A stretch of DNA of 47,940 bases from Oscillospiraceae bacterium (lineage in GTDB: Bacteria > Bacillota > Clostridia > Oscillospirales > Ruminococcaceae). Below the pieces are notes generated by a model. It did no database searches and was not told the DNA's origin. It was given only the letters and a program-made list of their open reading frames with translations. Both the position numbers and the translations under genes were made by a program. The DNA lies in the NCBI GenBank assembly GCA_017460835.1, contig JAFUAD010000040.1:1-47940 (forward strand), read 5' to 3'. This document shows, in pieces, positions 18,983-26,737 of the stretch (the stretch's first letter is position 1; every line of letters begins with the position of its first letter).

Positions 18983-19792
18983 TCAGCGGGTCAGCGCATC
19001 GAACAGCTCCTTTGCATATCCGCCGTCAATGACATTTTCGTCCGCGATATCACTCTCGATCAGGATATAGAGCCCGCCTGTTGTCAGCGGGCACCGATGC
19101 AGCACCGATTCCGGAACTGCCGAATAGTCCTCCGGGAAGCTGCGTCCCGAAATGGTGACAAAGAGCAGATTGCCGGTCTCATCCTCGCGGTACATCCATG
19201 TGTTTGCGTCGCCGATGACCGTGCCGGAGTTTTCATCCGGATAGGTCAGTCCATGCGGGAAGCCCGCTTTTGCGGTATCGGCCAGCAGGTAATCATGCGT
19301 TTTGTCATTGCCGTCTGCCGTCACCTCTGTGCCGCTGAGAGATTCCGGCAGTCCGCTGATCCCGTAGTATGAAAACAGCGCCTCATCCGGAACCGCACGG
19401 AACACGGCGGACGGATTATCGGCATGCGTATCGGGTTCTGCACTGCTCTCCTCCGCGCTGCTGTCCTGTGCTTCAGCCTCAGAGGACATCGCCGCTTCCG
19501 ATGCCGCATCCTGAACCGGGTAGCCGTCCGACGGGGCTTCAGCCGCAGAATCCTCCGAAGCATATGACGCCTCATCCCGAACGGCGTAATCTTCCGCATA
19601 GTTCTCAGCAGATTTGCCGCTCCGCATGTCGGCTGCGTTCCCGCGGTGCAGATAAACAACGGTTCCGATGCCGACCGCGAGCATCAGGCAGAGCGTGCCG
19701 GCCGCTGCCGTCAGCCTTTGCTTCCGCTGCCGCCGGTAAGCGGTGCTGCGCATCATGACCTCCGCCATGAATTCTTCATTTGTCTTTCTCAT
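18983..19792 (-). CDS. Probable membrane anti-sigma factor with an extracellular domain
   Basis: No sequence family is recognised; the call rests on context and shape. The 269-residue protein has a short basic cytoplasmic part (1-27), one membrane helix (about 28-48), an acidic Ser/Ala/Glu-rich linker (about 55-125) and a folded extracellular part of about 140 residues (including YYGISGLPESLSG, NLLFVTISGRSF). Its ATG overlaps the stop of the ECF sigma gene by 4 nt (ATGA), the usual arrangement of a sigma factor and its membrane regulator. The cytoplasmic segment is unusually short for a classical anti-sigma domain. It could instead be an accessory surface protein. Confidence 0.6.
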   Translation of the reverse strand: MRKTNEEFMAEVMMRSTAYRRQRKQRLTAAAGTLCLMLAVGIGTVVYLHRGNAADMRSGKSAENYAEDYAVRDEASYASEDSAAEAPSDGYPVQDAASEAAMSSEAEAQDSSAEESSAEPDTHADNPSAVFRAVPDEALFSYYGISGLPESLSGTEVTADGNDKTHDYLLADTAKAGFPHGLTYPDENSGTVIGDANTWMYREDETGNLLFVTISGRSFPEDYSAVPESVLHRCPLTTGGLYILIESDIADENVIDGGYAKELFDALTR

Positions 19793-20340
19793 TTGCTCCG
19801 CTCACCGTCCTCTCCGATGATGCTCCGAAGCGAATTCTTCGCACGGTACAGAAGATTGTCGATCTGCTTGACGCTTTTCTTCATGACCTTTGCAGTATCC
19901 GCATAGGAGCGATCCTCAAAATACACCAGATGCACTGCGACCTGCTGATCCGGCGGGAGCTGCGCGATCGCCTGATGCAGCATCCGCGCGCGCTCATCGC
20001 GCAGGATCTCGTCCTCCAGATCGTGCTCGTCCGTCAGCCACGCCTCTGCGTCCTCCAGCGGAACGGCATTCCGCCGCTTGACCTTGCGCAGGTAATCGAG
20101 CGAGCGGCTGCGTGCCAGAACGAACAGATAAGTACGAAATGAGGTGCCCTCCCGGTATCGGTGCCGGTGTACGACCAGATCCATGAACACATCTGCGGCG
20201 ATGTCCTCTGCCGCGCACAGATCGTGAACATAGCGCTGGATAAAGAATGTGATCGGCCCGCGGTACTCCGAAATGATCTCGGAGAATGCCGATTCATCCC
20301 CTGCAAGGTAACGGCGGTAGCTCTCTGCACCATGCTCCAT
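19789..20340 (-). CDS. ECF-type RNA polymerase sigma factor
   Basis: A 183-residue extracytoplasmic-function sigma factor. Region 2 is visible as FIQRYVHDLCAAEDIAADVFMDLVVHR and FRTYLFVLARSRSLDYLRK; region 4 as IAQLPPDQQVAVHLVYFEDRSYADTAKVMKKSVKQIDNLLYRAK. The open frame runs 140 codons further upstream through AT-rich intergenic DNA without sigma features; the ATG at 20340 (MEHGAESYRRYLAGDE) has GGAG at 7 nt spacing and is taken as the start. It heads an operon with the anti-sigma-like gene (4 nt overlap) and the serpin gene. Its own promoter could not be identified. Confidence 0.92.
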   Translation of the reverse strand: MEHGAESYRRYLAGDESAFSEIISEYRGPITFFIQRYVHDLCAAEDIAADVFMDLVVHRHRYREGTSFRTYLFVLARSRSLDYLRKVKRRNAVPLEDAEAWLTDEHDLEDEILRDERARMLHQAIAQLPPDQQVAVHLVYFEDRSYADTAKVMKKSVKQIDNLLYRAKNSLRSIIGEDGERSK

Positions 20341-20488
20341 ATCAGAACTCCATTCCTCTGCCTGAAAGCTGCTTTCACTATGATTACGCTCCGGCAGATG
20401 TAATTCCTTATCATTTTTGCGATTTCGTGATATTGTACAAAAGAATATACAGATTTTTATAATATGTATAGAATTTTCTGTGACTTTC

Positions 20489-20517
20489 TTGATTTTTCGG
20501 ACAATATGTGATACAAT
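20489..20517 (+). promoter_or_regulatory. Sigma-A promoter of a candidate small RNA
   Basis: TTGATT (20489-20494) and TACAAT (20512-20517) are separated by 17 nt on the plus strand. No open reading frame follows before a strong terminator about 90 nt downstream, so the promoter appears to serve a short non-coding transcript. It lies in the region divergent from the ECF sigma gene. Confidence 0.7.
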
Positions 20518-20523
20518 ACAAGA

Positions 20524-20620
20524 GAACTCGAAACACGGCCCCGGTAACCCCTCTCTTTCCGGGACCGATACCCTCTCTTTTGTGAAACCGTCCGGAATGT
20601 TGGGCGGTTTTTCTTTTTTT
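20524..20620 (+). ncRNA. Candidate small RNA with two CU-rich motifs
   Basis: Between a near-consensus promoter and an intrinsic terminator lies a transcript of about 97 nt without a credible ORF. It contains a stem of GGCCCCGG (20537-20544) with CCGGGACC (20559-20566, one mismatch), whose loop holds CCCTCTCTTT (20549-20558). The same ten bases recur exactly at 20571-20580 in single-stranded sequence. The motif is complementary to purine-rich Shine-Dalgarno sequences, as in the C-rich loops of Bacillus and Staphylococcus trans-acting sRNAs. No known family was recognised. Confidence 0.55.
20585..20620 (+). terminator. Intrinsic terminator of the candidate sRNA
   Basis: AAACCGTCC (20585-20593) pairs with GGGCGGTTT (20602-20610, one G-U) around an 8 nt loop and runs into a thirteen-base tract with only one C among the Ts (20608-20620). 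It is among the clearest factor-independent terminators in the window. Confidence 0.85.
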
Positions 20621-20691
20621 ATCTTTATTATAATTATAGAATACTTTTCACGGAAATGCAACCCCTTTTCAAGAATTCTTTGTATGATGTC

Positions 20692-20720
20692 TTGACAGCG
20701 GGGCATGAATATGGTATAAT
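20692..20720 (+). promoter_or_regulatory. Consensus sigma-A promoter of the polyamine operon
   Basis: Perfect TTGACA (20692-20697) and perfect TATAAT (20715-20720) with 17 nt between them. The start point near 20727 gives a leader of about 170 nt before the decarboxylase gene, long enough to hold regulatory structure. With such a consensus promoter, control is likely to be after initiation. Confidence 0.9.
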
Positions 20721-20744
20721 AAAGCAGTATTGGAAAGGCAATCT

Positions 20745-20823
20745 GCATTCGGATCATCATTCTCTCGCCGCGGCTCTGTTCCTGCGCCGCTTGGTACGAT
20801 GGCTTCGTGCAGAATGCTTTTTT
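20745..20823 (+). promoter_or_regulatory. Structured leader with terminator-like end before the polyamine operon
   Basis: GCATTC (20745-20750) can pair with GAATGC (20812-20817), directly followed by six Ts and then CTGTTTTT. The pair encloses two hairpins: GCGGC/GCCGC (20770-20774 with 20786-20790) and GTACGA/TCGTGC (20794-20799 with 20805-20810). This gives a three-way junction ending in a T-run, about 80 nt before the first start codon. The segment ATTCGG (20747-20752) can instead pair with CCGAAT near 20880-20886, close to the start codon. It looks like a transcription attenuator or riboswitch; no known class was recognised. Confidence 0.45.
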
Positions 20824-20897
20824 CTGTTTTTCATGACATTTCTCATGCGGGTTCCGTGACGCAAAATACCGCCCGCATTGCCGAATCTGTATAAGGA

Positions 20898-22364
20898 ATG
20901 GGTCAAACGAAAGCTATGGATCTGGAAAAGCAAAAGAGAGCGCCGGTCTATGAGGCGCTTGAACGGCTGCGGCGGCAGCGCGTCGTTCCCTTTGATGTCC
21001 CCGGCCACAAGCGCGGAAGGGGCAATCCGGAGCTGGTGCGGCTGCTCGGCGAGCAGTGCGTCGGCATTGATGTGAATTCCATGAAGCCGCTTGACAATCT
21101 CTGTCATCCGGTTTCTGTTATATTGGAGGCGGAAAACCTCGCGGCGGATGCCTTCGGTGCCGCGCATGCCTTCTTCATGGTCGGCGGCACGACCTCCGCT
21201 GTCCAGAGCATGATTCTCTCGGCCTGCAAGGCGGGACAGAAGCTCATTGTCCCCCGCAATGTCCACAAGAGCGTCATCAATGCGCTCGTGCTCTGCGGCG
21301 CGATCCCGGTCTATGTCAATCCCGACGTCGAGCCGCGCATCGGCATCTCGCTCGGCATGGAGCTTTCACAGGTCGAGCAGGCGATCCGCGAAAATCCCGA
21401 TGCCGTCGCGGTTCTGGTCAATAATCCGACCTATTACGGCATCTGCTCGGATATCCGCGGCATCGTGAAGCTCGCGCACGAGCACGGCATGATGGTGCTC
21501 GCGGACGAGGCACACGGCACGCACTTCTATTTCAACAGCGACCTGCCCGTCTCCGCAATGGAGGCAGGCGCGGATATGGCGGCGGTCTCGATGCACAAAT
21601 CGGGCGGAAGCCTAACGCAGAGCTCGCTGCTGCTGCTGAATCACGGCGTCAACGAGGGCTATGTCCGGCAGATCATCAACCTGACACAGACCACGAGCGC
21701 CTCCTATCTGCTGATCTCCAGTCTCGATATCTCCCGCCGGAACCTCGCACTGCGCGGCAGCGAATCCTTCGCAAAGGTCATGCGCATCGCGGAGTATGCC
21801 CGCAGCGAGATCAATGAGATCGGCGGCTATTACGCATACAGCTCGGAGCTCTGCAACGGCACAAGCTGCATGGGCTACGATGTGACCAAACTCTCGGTCT
21901 ATACCCGCGATATCGGGCTCGCCGGCATTGAGGTCTACGACCTCCTGCGCGATGAATACGATATCCAGATCGAATTCGGCGATATCGGCAATATTCTCGC
22001 CTATATCTCGATCGGCGACCGGATGCAGGATATCGAGCGGCTCGTCGGCGCGCTCGCCGATATCAAGCGGCTGTATTCCTGCGACACGACCGGTATGCTC
22101 TCGCAGGAGTATATCGCGCCGAAGGTCGTTGCGACGCCGCAGGAGGCGTTCTATGCGGACAAGGAGATGCTCCCGCTCGAACAGACCAGCGGCAGAATCT
22201 GCTCGGAATTCGTCATGTGCTACCCGCCCGGCATCCCGATTTTAGCGCCCGGTGAGATCATCACCGACGACATCATCCAGTATATCCGCTATGCAAAGGA
22301 AAAGGGCTGCTCCATGCAGGGCACCGAGGATCCGGCGATCGAGCATCTCAATGTACTGAGATAA
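20898..22364 (+). CDS. speA: Biosynthetic arginine decarboxylase-type PLP enzyme (Orn/Lys/Arg decarboxylase family)
   Basis: A 488-residue fold-type I PLP enzyme of the Bacillus SpeA / short Orn/Lys/Arg decarboxylase class. It should convert arginine to agmatine, the first step of the operon. Visible: VPFDVPGHKRGRGNPEL at the N-terminus, FFMVGGTTSAVQSM, the Asp-Glu-Ala-His block VLADEAHGTHFYFNSDLP, and the PLP lysine in VSMHKSGGSLTQSS. The substrate is inferred from the agmatine deiminase gene in the same operon; lysine or ornithine cannot be excluded from motifs. The start is uncertain: ATG 20898 directly abuts AAGGA, while ATG 20916 (MDLEKQK) is 18 nt away. A structured leader precedes it. 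Confidence 0.88.
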   Translation: MGQTKAMDLEKQKRAPVYEALERLRRQRVVPFDVPGHKRGRGNPELVRLLGEQCVGIDVNSMKPLDNLCHPVSVILEAENLAADAFGAAHAFFMVGGTTSAVQSMILSACKAGQKLIVPRNVHKSVINALVLCGAIPVYVNPDVEPRIGISLGMELSQVEQAIRENPDAVAVLVNNPTYYGICSDIRGIVKLAHEHGMMVLADEAHGTHFYFNSDLPVSAMEAGADMAAVSMHKSGGSLTQSSLLLLNHGVNEGYVRQIINLTQTTSASYLLISSLDISRRNLALRGSESFAKVMRIAEYARSEINEIGGYYAYSSELCNGTSCMGYDVTKLSVYTRDIGLAGIEVYDLLRDEYDIQIEFGDIGNILAYISIGDRMQDIERLVGALADIKRLYSCDTTGMLSQEYIAPKVVATPQEAFYADKEMLPLEQTSGRICSEFVMCYPPGIPILAPGEIITDDIIQYIRYAKEKGCSMQGTEDPAIEHLNVLR

Positions 22365-22375
22365 GGAGGAAGCGC

Positions 22376-22918
22376 ATGATCGTCAACCGGTCAACCCTCA
22401 CGGAACAAGACGTCGATTTTATTAACGCGCTGATCCGGAAGCAGCCGCGGATCATTGCGCTCCGGATCATCGCAGTCCTGCTCGGTCTGCTCTGGCTGTT
22501 CACTGCGGGGCTGACCGGCTATTTGCAGCTCCGGTATCACGACCGTTCCCTGTCAGACATGATGCTTGCGGCAGCCTGCCTGATTTTCGGCGTTCTGGTG
22601 CTGTACCGCACACTCTTTCTCCGTCAAACCTCGCGCCGCACCTCGATGAAATACAAATCGCTGTTTGCTCAGCGTACCTATACCTGCGGCGAAAACGGCA
22701 TCACCGCATATCATGCCTATGACGGCGCGGAATTCAACAACCGCTTTTCCTATGAGAAAATCGTCTGCTTCTATGCACGGGAGCATTCGGTCGTCATCCG
22801 GCTCAGCGGCGAGAAAAAGCAGCAGATCTATATGTGCATGCAGGATGACGGCTACTCCGAGGGCAGCCGCGAGGAGCTGCTCTCACTGCTCCGGGAAAAG
22901 GGAATTGCACAACAATAA
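22376..22918 (+). CDS. Membrane protein, YcxB-like
   Basis: A 180-residue protein with two membrane helices (about 28-48 and 61-78) separated by a short loop, then a cytoplasmic beta-rich domain. That domain (NGITAYHAYDGAEFNNRFSYEKIVCFYAREHSVVIRLSGEK) resembles the YcxB-like fold in which a YxKI/V strand precedes a phrase about Tyr-rich chains; the match is by pattern only. It lies 11 nt after the decarboxylase gene and 12 nt before speE, so it is part of the operon. No polyamine-related role is known for this family. Alternative: an unrelated two-helix membrane protein. Confidence 0.65.
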   Translation: MIVNRSTLTEQDVDFINALIRKQPRIIALRIIAVLLGLLWLFTAGLTGYLQLRYHDRSLSDMMLAAACLIFGVLVLYRTLFLRQTSRRTSMKYKSLFAQRTYTCGENGITAYHAYDGAEFNNRFSYEKIVCFYAREHSVVIRLSGEKKQQIYMCMQDDGYSEGSREELLSLLREKGIAQQ

Positions 22919-22930
22919 AGGAGGACGGAT

Positions 22931-23794
22931 ATGGAATTCTGGTTTTCTGAAATGCATACGGACAATGTCAAGGCGTCGATCCGGTGCGAGAAACAGCTTT
23001 ACAGCGGACAGAGCGACTTTCAGCGGATTGATGTGTTCGATTCCGCGGAATTCGGACGCTTTCTGGTATCAAACGGCAGCGTGATCTTCTCCGAAAAGGA
23101 TGAATTCATCTATGACGAGATGATCGTGCATGTGCCGATGGCGGTGCATCCGAATGTGAAGTCCGTGCTGGTCATCGGCGGCGGCGACGGCGGCGTCGCG
23201 AGAGAGCTCTCCCACTACGACGAGATCAAGACGATTGACGTCGTGGAGCCCGACGAGCTCTTTGTCGAGGTCTGCCGCGAATACTTCCCCGACAATGCAA
23301 AGGGGCTCGATGACCCCCGCGTGACGATTTACAATCAGGACGGCCTTCGCGCGCTGCGCACCCGCCACGGCGAATATGACCTCATCATCAACGACGCGAC
23401 TGACCCCTTCGGGCATACAGCGGGGCTCTTCACAAAGGAATTCTACGGGCTCTGCTACAAGGCGCTCAAGGATGACGGCATCATGGTCTATCAGCACGGC
23501 AGCCCGTTCTATGACGAGGACGAGGGCGCGTGTCAGGCGATGCACAAAAAGGCATACCGCGTGTTCCCGATCTGCCGCGTCTATCAGGCGCATATCCCGA
23601 CCTGTCCGGCGGGCTACTGGCTCTTCGGGTTCGCATCAAAGAAATATCACCCGCTGCGCGATTTCGATGCAAAGCGCTGGAAAAAGCGCGGCATCGAAAC
23701 ATGGTATTACACCACAAACCTGCACACCGGCGCATTCATGCTCCCGAAATATGTCGAGGATCTCATGGAGGATGCCGAGGAGCGGAAGAAATGA
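22931..23794 (+). CDS. speE: Polyamine aminopropyltransferase (spermidine synthase)
   Basis: A 287-residue SpeE-type enzyme that transfers an aminopropyl group from decarboxylated S-adenosylmethionine to a diamine. The methyltransferase-like core is intact: VLVIGGGDGGVARELSHY, IDVVEPDELFVEVCREYFP, VTIYNQDGLRALR, and the substrate-binding segment DATDPFGHTAGLFTKEFY. GGAGG lies 7-8 nt before the ATG. It needs decarboxylated SAM, but no SAM decarboxylase (speD) is in the window, while the same operon also carries the carboxyspermidine route. The amine acceptor (putrescine, agmatine or another) cannot be fixed from sequence. Confidence 0.93.
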   Translation: MEFWFSEMHTDNVKASIRCEKQLYSGQSDFQRIDVFDSAEFGRFLVSNGSVIFSEKDEFIYDEMIVHVPMAVHPNVKSVLVIGGGDGGVARELSHYDEIKTIDVVEPDELFVEVCREYFPDNAKGLDDPRVTIYNQDGLRALRTRHGEYDLIINDATDPFGHTAGLFTKEFYGLCYKALKDDGIMVYQHGSPFYDEDEGACQAMHKKAYRVFPICRVYQAHIPTCPAGYWLFGFASKKYHPLRDFDAKRWKKRGIETWYYTTNLHTGAFMLPKYVEDLMEDAEERKK

Positions 23795-23840
23795 GCCGCA
23801 CACGGCATCATACCTTTTCTGCCGAAACGGAGGTTGTTTT

Positions 23841-24041
23841 ATGAGTACAAAAGATATTGCATACGGGATTCTGGATTCTCTGTCAGAGGAAAAGCTGGAA
23901 GCTTTTATTACGCTTTTTGCTGACGAAAGTACCATTGCGAAATTTGAAAGTGAAGCAATTGCAAAATCCCCGAATCCTAAGCTTTTTGATTCCTTTGAGG
24001 ATTTCATGAAAGAGATGGATCAAAAAGATGGCGAAATATAA
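23841..24041 (+). CDS. Probable antitoxin of a type II toxin-antitoxin pair
   Basis: A 66-residue acidic protein (MSTKDIAYGILDSLSEEKLEAF...) placed directly upstream of, and overlapping by 14 nt, a YafQ-type toxin gene. GGAGG lies 7 nt before the ATG. The sequence shows amphipathic helices; the DSLSEEKLEAFITLF segment resembles short bacterial antitoxin-like proteins that pair with RelE-superfamily toxins. No ribbon-helix-helix motif is obvious, so autoregulation is uncertain. The gene is clearly richer in A and T than its neighbours, which suggests it was inserted into the operon with the toxin. Confidence 0.75.
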   Translation: MSTKDIAYGILDSLSEEKLEAFITLFADESTIAKFESEAIAKSPNPKLFDSFEDFMKEMDQKDGEI

Positions 24042-24312
24042 AATTGCGGCAACGGCGACTTTCGAGCGTCAGTATAAGAAAATGAAAAAACGCGGAAAAG
24101 ATATGCTGCTGATGAAGGAAGTCGTTGATTGTCTTGCAGAAGGGAACCCATTGCCGGAAAAAAACAGAGATCATGCACTGACAGGGAACTGGAACGGATA
24201 CCGGGAATGTCATATTCTGCCTGATTGGATCATGATTTATCAGATCATTGAGGAGCGTCTGATTCTTTCTCTGATCCGTACAGGCACACACAGCGATTTA
24301 TTCAATAAATAG
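24028..24312 (+). CDS. YafQ family type II toxin (mRNA interferase)
   Basis: A 94-residue RelE/ParE-superfamily toxin of the YafQ type, which cleaves mRNA in the ribosome. The family catalytic residues are all visible: DHAL with His49, YRECH with His62, PDW with Asp66, and the C-terminal RTGTH with His88, close to His50, His63, Asp67 and His87 of Escherichia coli YafQ. It should therefore be active. It overlaps its antitoxin gene and is followed 13 nt later by the carboxynorspermidine synthase gene, so it sits inside the polyamine operon. Base composition is AT-rich compared with flanking genes. Confidence 0.92.
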   Translation: MAKYKIAATATFERQYKKMKKRGKDMLLMKEVVDCLAEGNPLPEKNRDHALTGNWNGYRECHILPDWIMIYQIIEERLILSLIRTGTHSDLFNK

Positions 24313-24325
24313 GAGGAAACCGATC

Positions 24326-25591
24326 ATGAGCAGAGTGTTAATCATCGGCTGCGGCGGCGTTGCATCCGTCGCAATTCAGAAGTGCTGTCAGAACGACGCA
24401 GTTTTCACGGAAATCTGCATCGCGAGCCGTACCGTCAGCAAATGCGATGCGCTGAAGGCGAAAATTGAAGCAGAGGGCAAGACCAAAACCGTCATCACGA
24501 CCGCGGCGCTTGATGCGGACAGCAAGGACGCCGTGCTCGCGCTGATTCAGGCGTACAAGCCGGTCGCCGTGCTGAACCTTGCACTGCCCTATCAGGATCT
24601 GACGATCATGCAGGCGTGCCTTGAGGGCGGCGTACACTACATCGACACTGCAAACTATGAGCCCGAGGACACCGATGACCCTGCATGGCGCGCGATCTAT
24701 GAAAAGCGCTGCAAGGAGCTCGGCTTTACCGCATATTTCGATTATTCGTGGCAGTGGGCATATCAGGAGCAGTTTGAGAAGGCGGGACTGACTGCGCTCT
24801 GCGGCTCCGGCTTTGACCCCGGCGTCACGTCGGTCTTTACGGCATACGCCTTAAAGCACTATTTCGACGAGATTCACTATATCGACATCCTCGACTGCAA
24901 CGGCGGCGACCACGGCTATCCGTTCGCGACGAACTTCAACCCGGAGATCAATCTCCGCGAGGTTTCCGCAAACGGCTCCTACTGGGAGAACGGCCACTGG
25001 GTCGAGACCGAGCCGATGGAGATCAAGCGCGTATACGATTTCCCGCAGGTCGGGCAGAAGGACATGTACCTGCTGCACCATGAGGAGATCGAATCGCTCG
25101 CGAAGAATATCCCGAATGTCAAGCGCATCCGCTTCTTCATGACCTTCGGGCAGAGCTATCTGACGCATATGAAGTGTCTCGAAAATGTCGGCATGCTCTC
25201 CACAACACCGATCAATTTCAACGGCACCGAGATCGTCCCGATCCAGTTCCTGAAGGCACTGCTGCCCGATCCGGCATCGCTGGGGCCGCGCACCGTCGGC
25301 AAAACGAACATCGGCTGCATCTTCACCGGCATCAAGGACGGCAAGGAGAAGACGATCTATATCTACAATGTCTGCGATCATCAGGAGTGCTACAGGGAGC
25401 TCGGCTCGCAGGCGATCTCCTACACCACCGGCGTTCCGGCGATGATCGGCGCGGCGCTGGTCGCGGACGGCACATGGCGCAATCCGGGCGCCCGCACGAT
25501 CGAGGAGTTCGATCCGGATCCGTTCATGGACATGCTGAACAAATGGGGTCTGCCGTGGGTTGTCGATGAGAACCCGCAGACGGTGGAATGA
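24326..25591 (+). CDS. Carboxynorspermidine/carboxyspermidine dehydrogenase (saccharopine dehydrogenase family)
   Basis: A 421-residue NADPH-dependent enzyme that joins aspartate semialdehyde to a diamine to make carboxyspermidine or carboxynorspermidine. It begins with a Rossmann motif (VLIIGCGGVASVAIQKC), continues with the CIASRTVSKCDALK ribose-binding segment, and has the family blocks VLNLALPYQDL, HYIDTANYEPED and GFDPGVTSVF. The call to this branch rather than saccharopine dehydrogenase rests on the partner decarboxylase gene, which overlaps its stop by 4 nt. AGGAGG lies 7-8 nt before the ATG. It is sometimes named casdh. Confidence 0.92.
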   Translation: MSRVLIIGCGGVASVAIQKCCQNDAVFTEICIASRTVSKCDALKAKIEAEGKTKTVITTAALDADSKDAVLALIQAYKPVAVLNLALPYQDLTIMQACLEGGVHYIDTANYEPEDTDDPAWRAIYEKRCKELGFTAYFDYSWQWAYQEQFEKAGLTALCGSGFDPGVTSVFTAYALKHYFDEIHYIDILDCNGGDHGYPFATNFNPEINLREVSANGSYWENGHWVETEPMEIKRVYDFPQVGQKDMYLLHHEEIESLAKNIPNVKRIRFFMTFGQSYLTHMKCLENVGMLSTTPINFNGTEIVPIQFLKALLPDPASLGPRTVGKTNIGCIFTGIKDGKEKTIYIYNVCDHQECYRELGSQAISYTTGVPAMIGAALVADGTWRNPGARTIEEFDPDPFMDMLNKWGLPWVVDENPQTVE

Positions 25592-26718
25592 TGCGGCGGC
25601 AGGATCTGCCGACTCCGTGCTATATCGCAGATGAGGCAAAGCTCCGGAGCAATCTGGAGCTTTTGCATCAGGTGGAGACGGAGACCGGCGCGCATATTCT
25701 GCTCGCGCAGAAGGCGTTTTCGTGCTATGCGCTGTATCCGCTGATTTCCCGGTACATCAGCGGCACGACGGCAAGCGGGCTCTATGAGGCAAGGCTCGGG
25801 CACGAGGAATTCGGCGGCGAAACGCATGTGTTCGCGCCGGCATTTACCGATGACGAATTTACGGAGCTTTGCAGGCTGTGCGATCACATCAGCTTCAACT
25901 CCTTCCGGCAGATGGAGCATCACCGCCCCGTCTGGGAAAAGGCGGGCGTCAGCGTCGGCATCCGGGTCAATCCGGAATGCTCGACACAGGAGGATCATGC
26001 TATCTATGACCCCTGTGCGCCGGGCTCCCGGCTCGGTGTCACGCGGGCAAATTTCCGTCCGGAGCTGCTCCGGGGCATTGAGGGGCTGCATTTCCACACG
26101 CTCTGCGAGCAGAATGCCGATGATCTGATCACGACCTTTGCCGCATTCGAGGAGAAATTCGGCGAATTCATCCCACAGATGAAATGGCTGAATCTCGGCG
26201 GTGGGCATCATATCACAAGAGCGGATTATGACGTCAAAGCGCTGAAAAAGCTGATTCTCCGGATCCGGGAGCAGTACGGCGTCGAGGTCTATCTGGAGCC
26301 GGGCGAGGCGATCGCGCTGAACGCGGGCTGGCTCGATACGACCGTCATGGATATCGTGGAAAACGGCATCCGCATTCTGATTCTCGATGTCTCGGCGGCC
26401 TGTCATATGCCGGATGTGCTCGAAATGCCCTACCGTCCCCCGCTCAACGGCGCGGGCGAATGGGGCGAAAAGCCGTATGAATACCGGCTTGCCTCGCGCA
26501 CCTGCCTTGCCGGGGATGTGATCGGGGATTACAGCTTTGACCGCGAAATCCAAATCGGCGACCGCCTGACCTTCGGCGACATGGCGATCTATTCCATGGT
26601 GAAAAACAACACCTTCAACGGCATGCCGCTTCCGGCGATCGCCGTGCAGCATGAGGACGGGAGCTGTGAAATCATCCGGCAGTTTGGCTATGAGGATTTC
26701 AAAATGCGGCTTTCCTGA
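25588..26718 (+). CDS. nspC: Carboxynorspermidine decarboxylase
   Basis: A 376-residue fold-type III (alanine racemase-like) PLP decarboxylase that removes the carboxyl group from carboxyspermidine or carboxynorspermidine. PLP lysine is Lys42 in LLAQKAFSCYAL; HFHTLCEQ, the glycine-rich phosphate loop WLNLGGGHHIT and the active-site RTCLAGD are all present. Its ATG overlaps the dehydrogenase stop (ATGA), so the two enzymes of the route are translationally coupled. The length is typical. Together they make spermidine without decarboxylated SAM if the diamine is putrescine. Confidence 0.95.
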   Translation: MMRRQDLPTPCYIADEAKLRSNLELLHQVETETGAHILLAQKAFSCYALYPLISRYISGTTASGLYEARLGHEEFGGETHVFAPAFTDDEFTELCRLCDHISFNSFRQMEHHRPVWEKAGVSVGIRVNPECSTQEDHAIYDPCAPGSRLGVTRANFRPELLRGIEGLHFHTLCEQNADDLITTFAAFEEKFGEFIPQMKWLNLGGGHHITRADYDVKALKKLILRIREQYGVEVYLEPGEAIALNAGWLDTTVMDIVENGIRILILDVSAACHMPDVLEMPYRPPLNGAGEWGEKPYEYRLASRTCLAGDVIGDYSFDREIQIGDRLTFGDMAIYSMVKNNTFNGMPLPAIAVQHEDGSCEIIRQFGYEDFKMRLS

Positions 26719-26737
26719 ACGATAACGGGAGATTGTG

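Noticed and set aside
20341-20760. N-terminal extension of the ECF sigma factor by 140 residues
   Set aside because: The extra part is AT-rich, carries no sigma motifs, overlaps a promoter and terminator on the other strand, and the ATG at 20340 has a proper ribosome site.
20656-20859. A 67-codon plus-strand frame in the polyamine operon leader
   Set aside because: Its ATG lies upstream of the promoter's start point, so it would not be transcribed from it, and it has no ribosome site.
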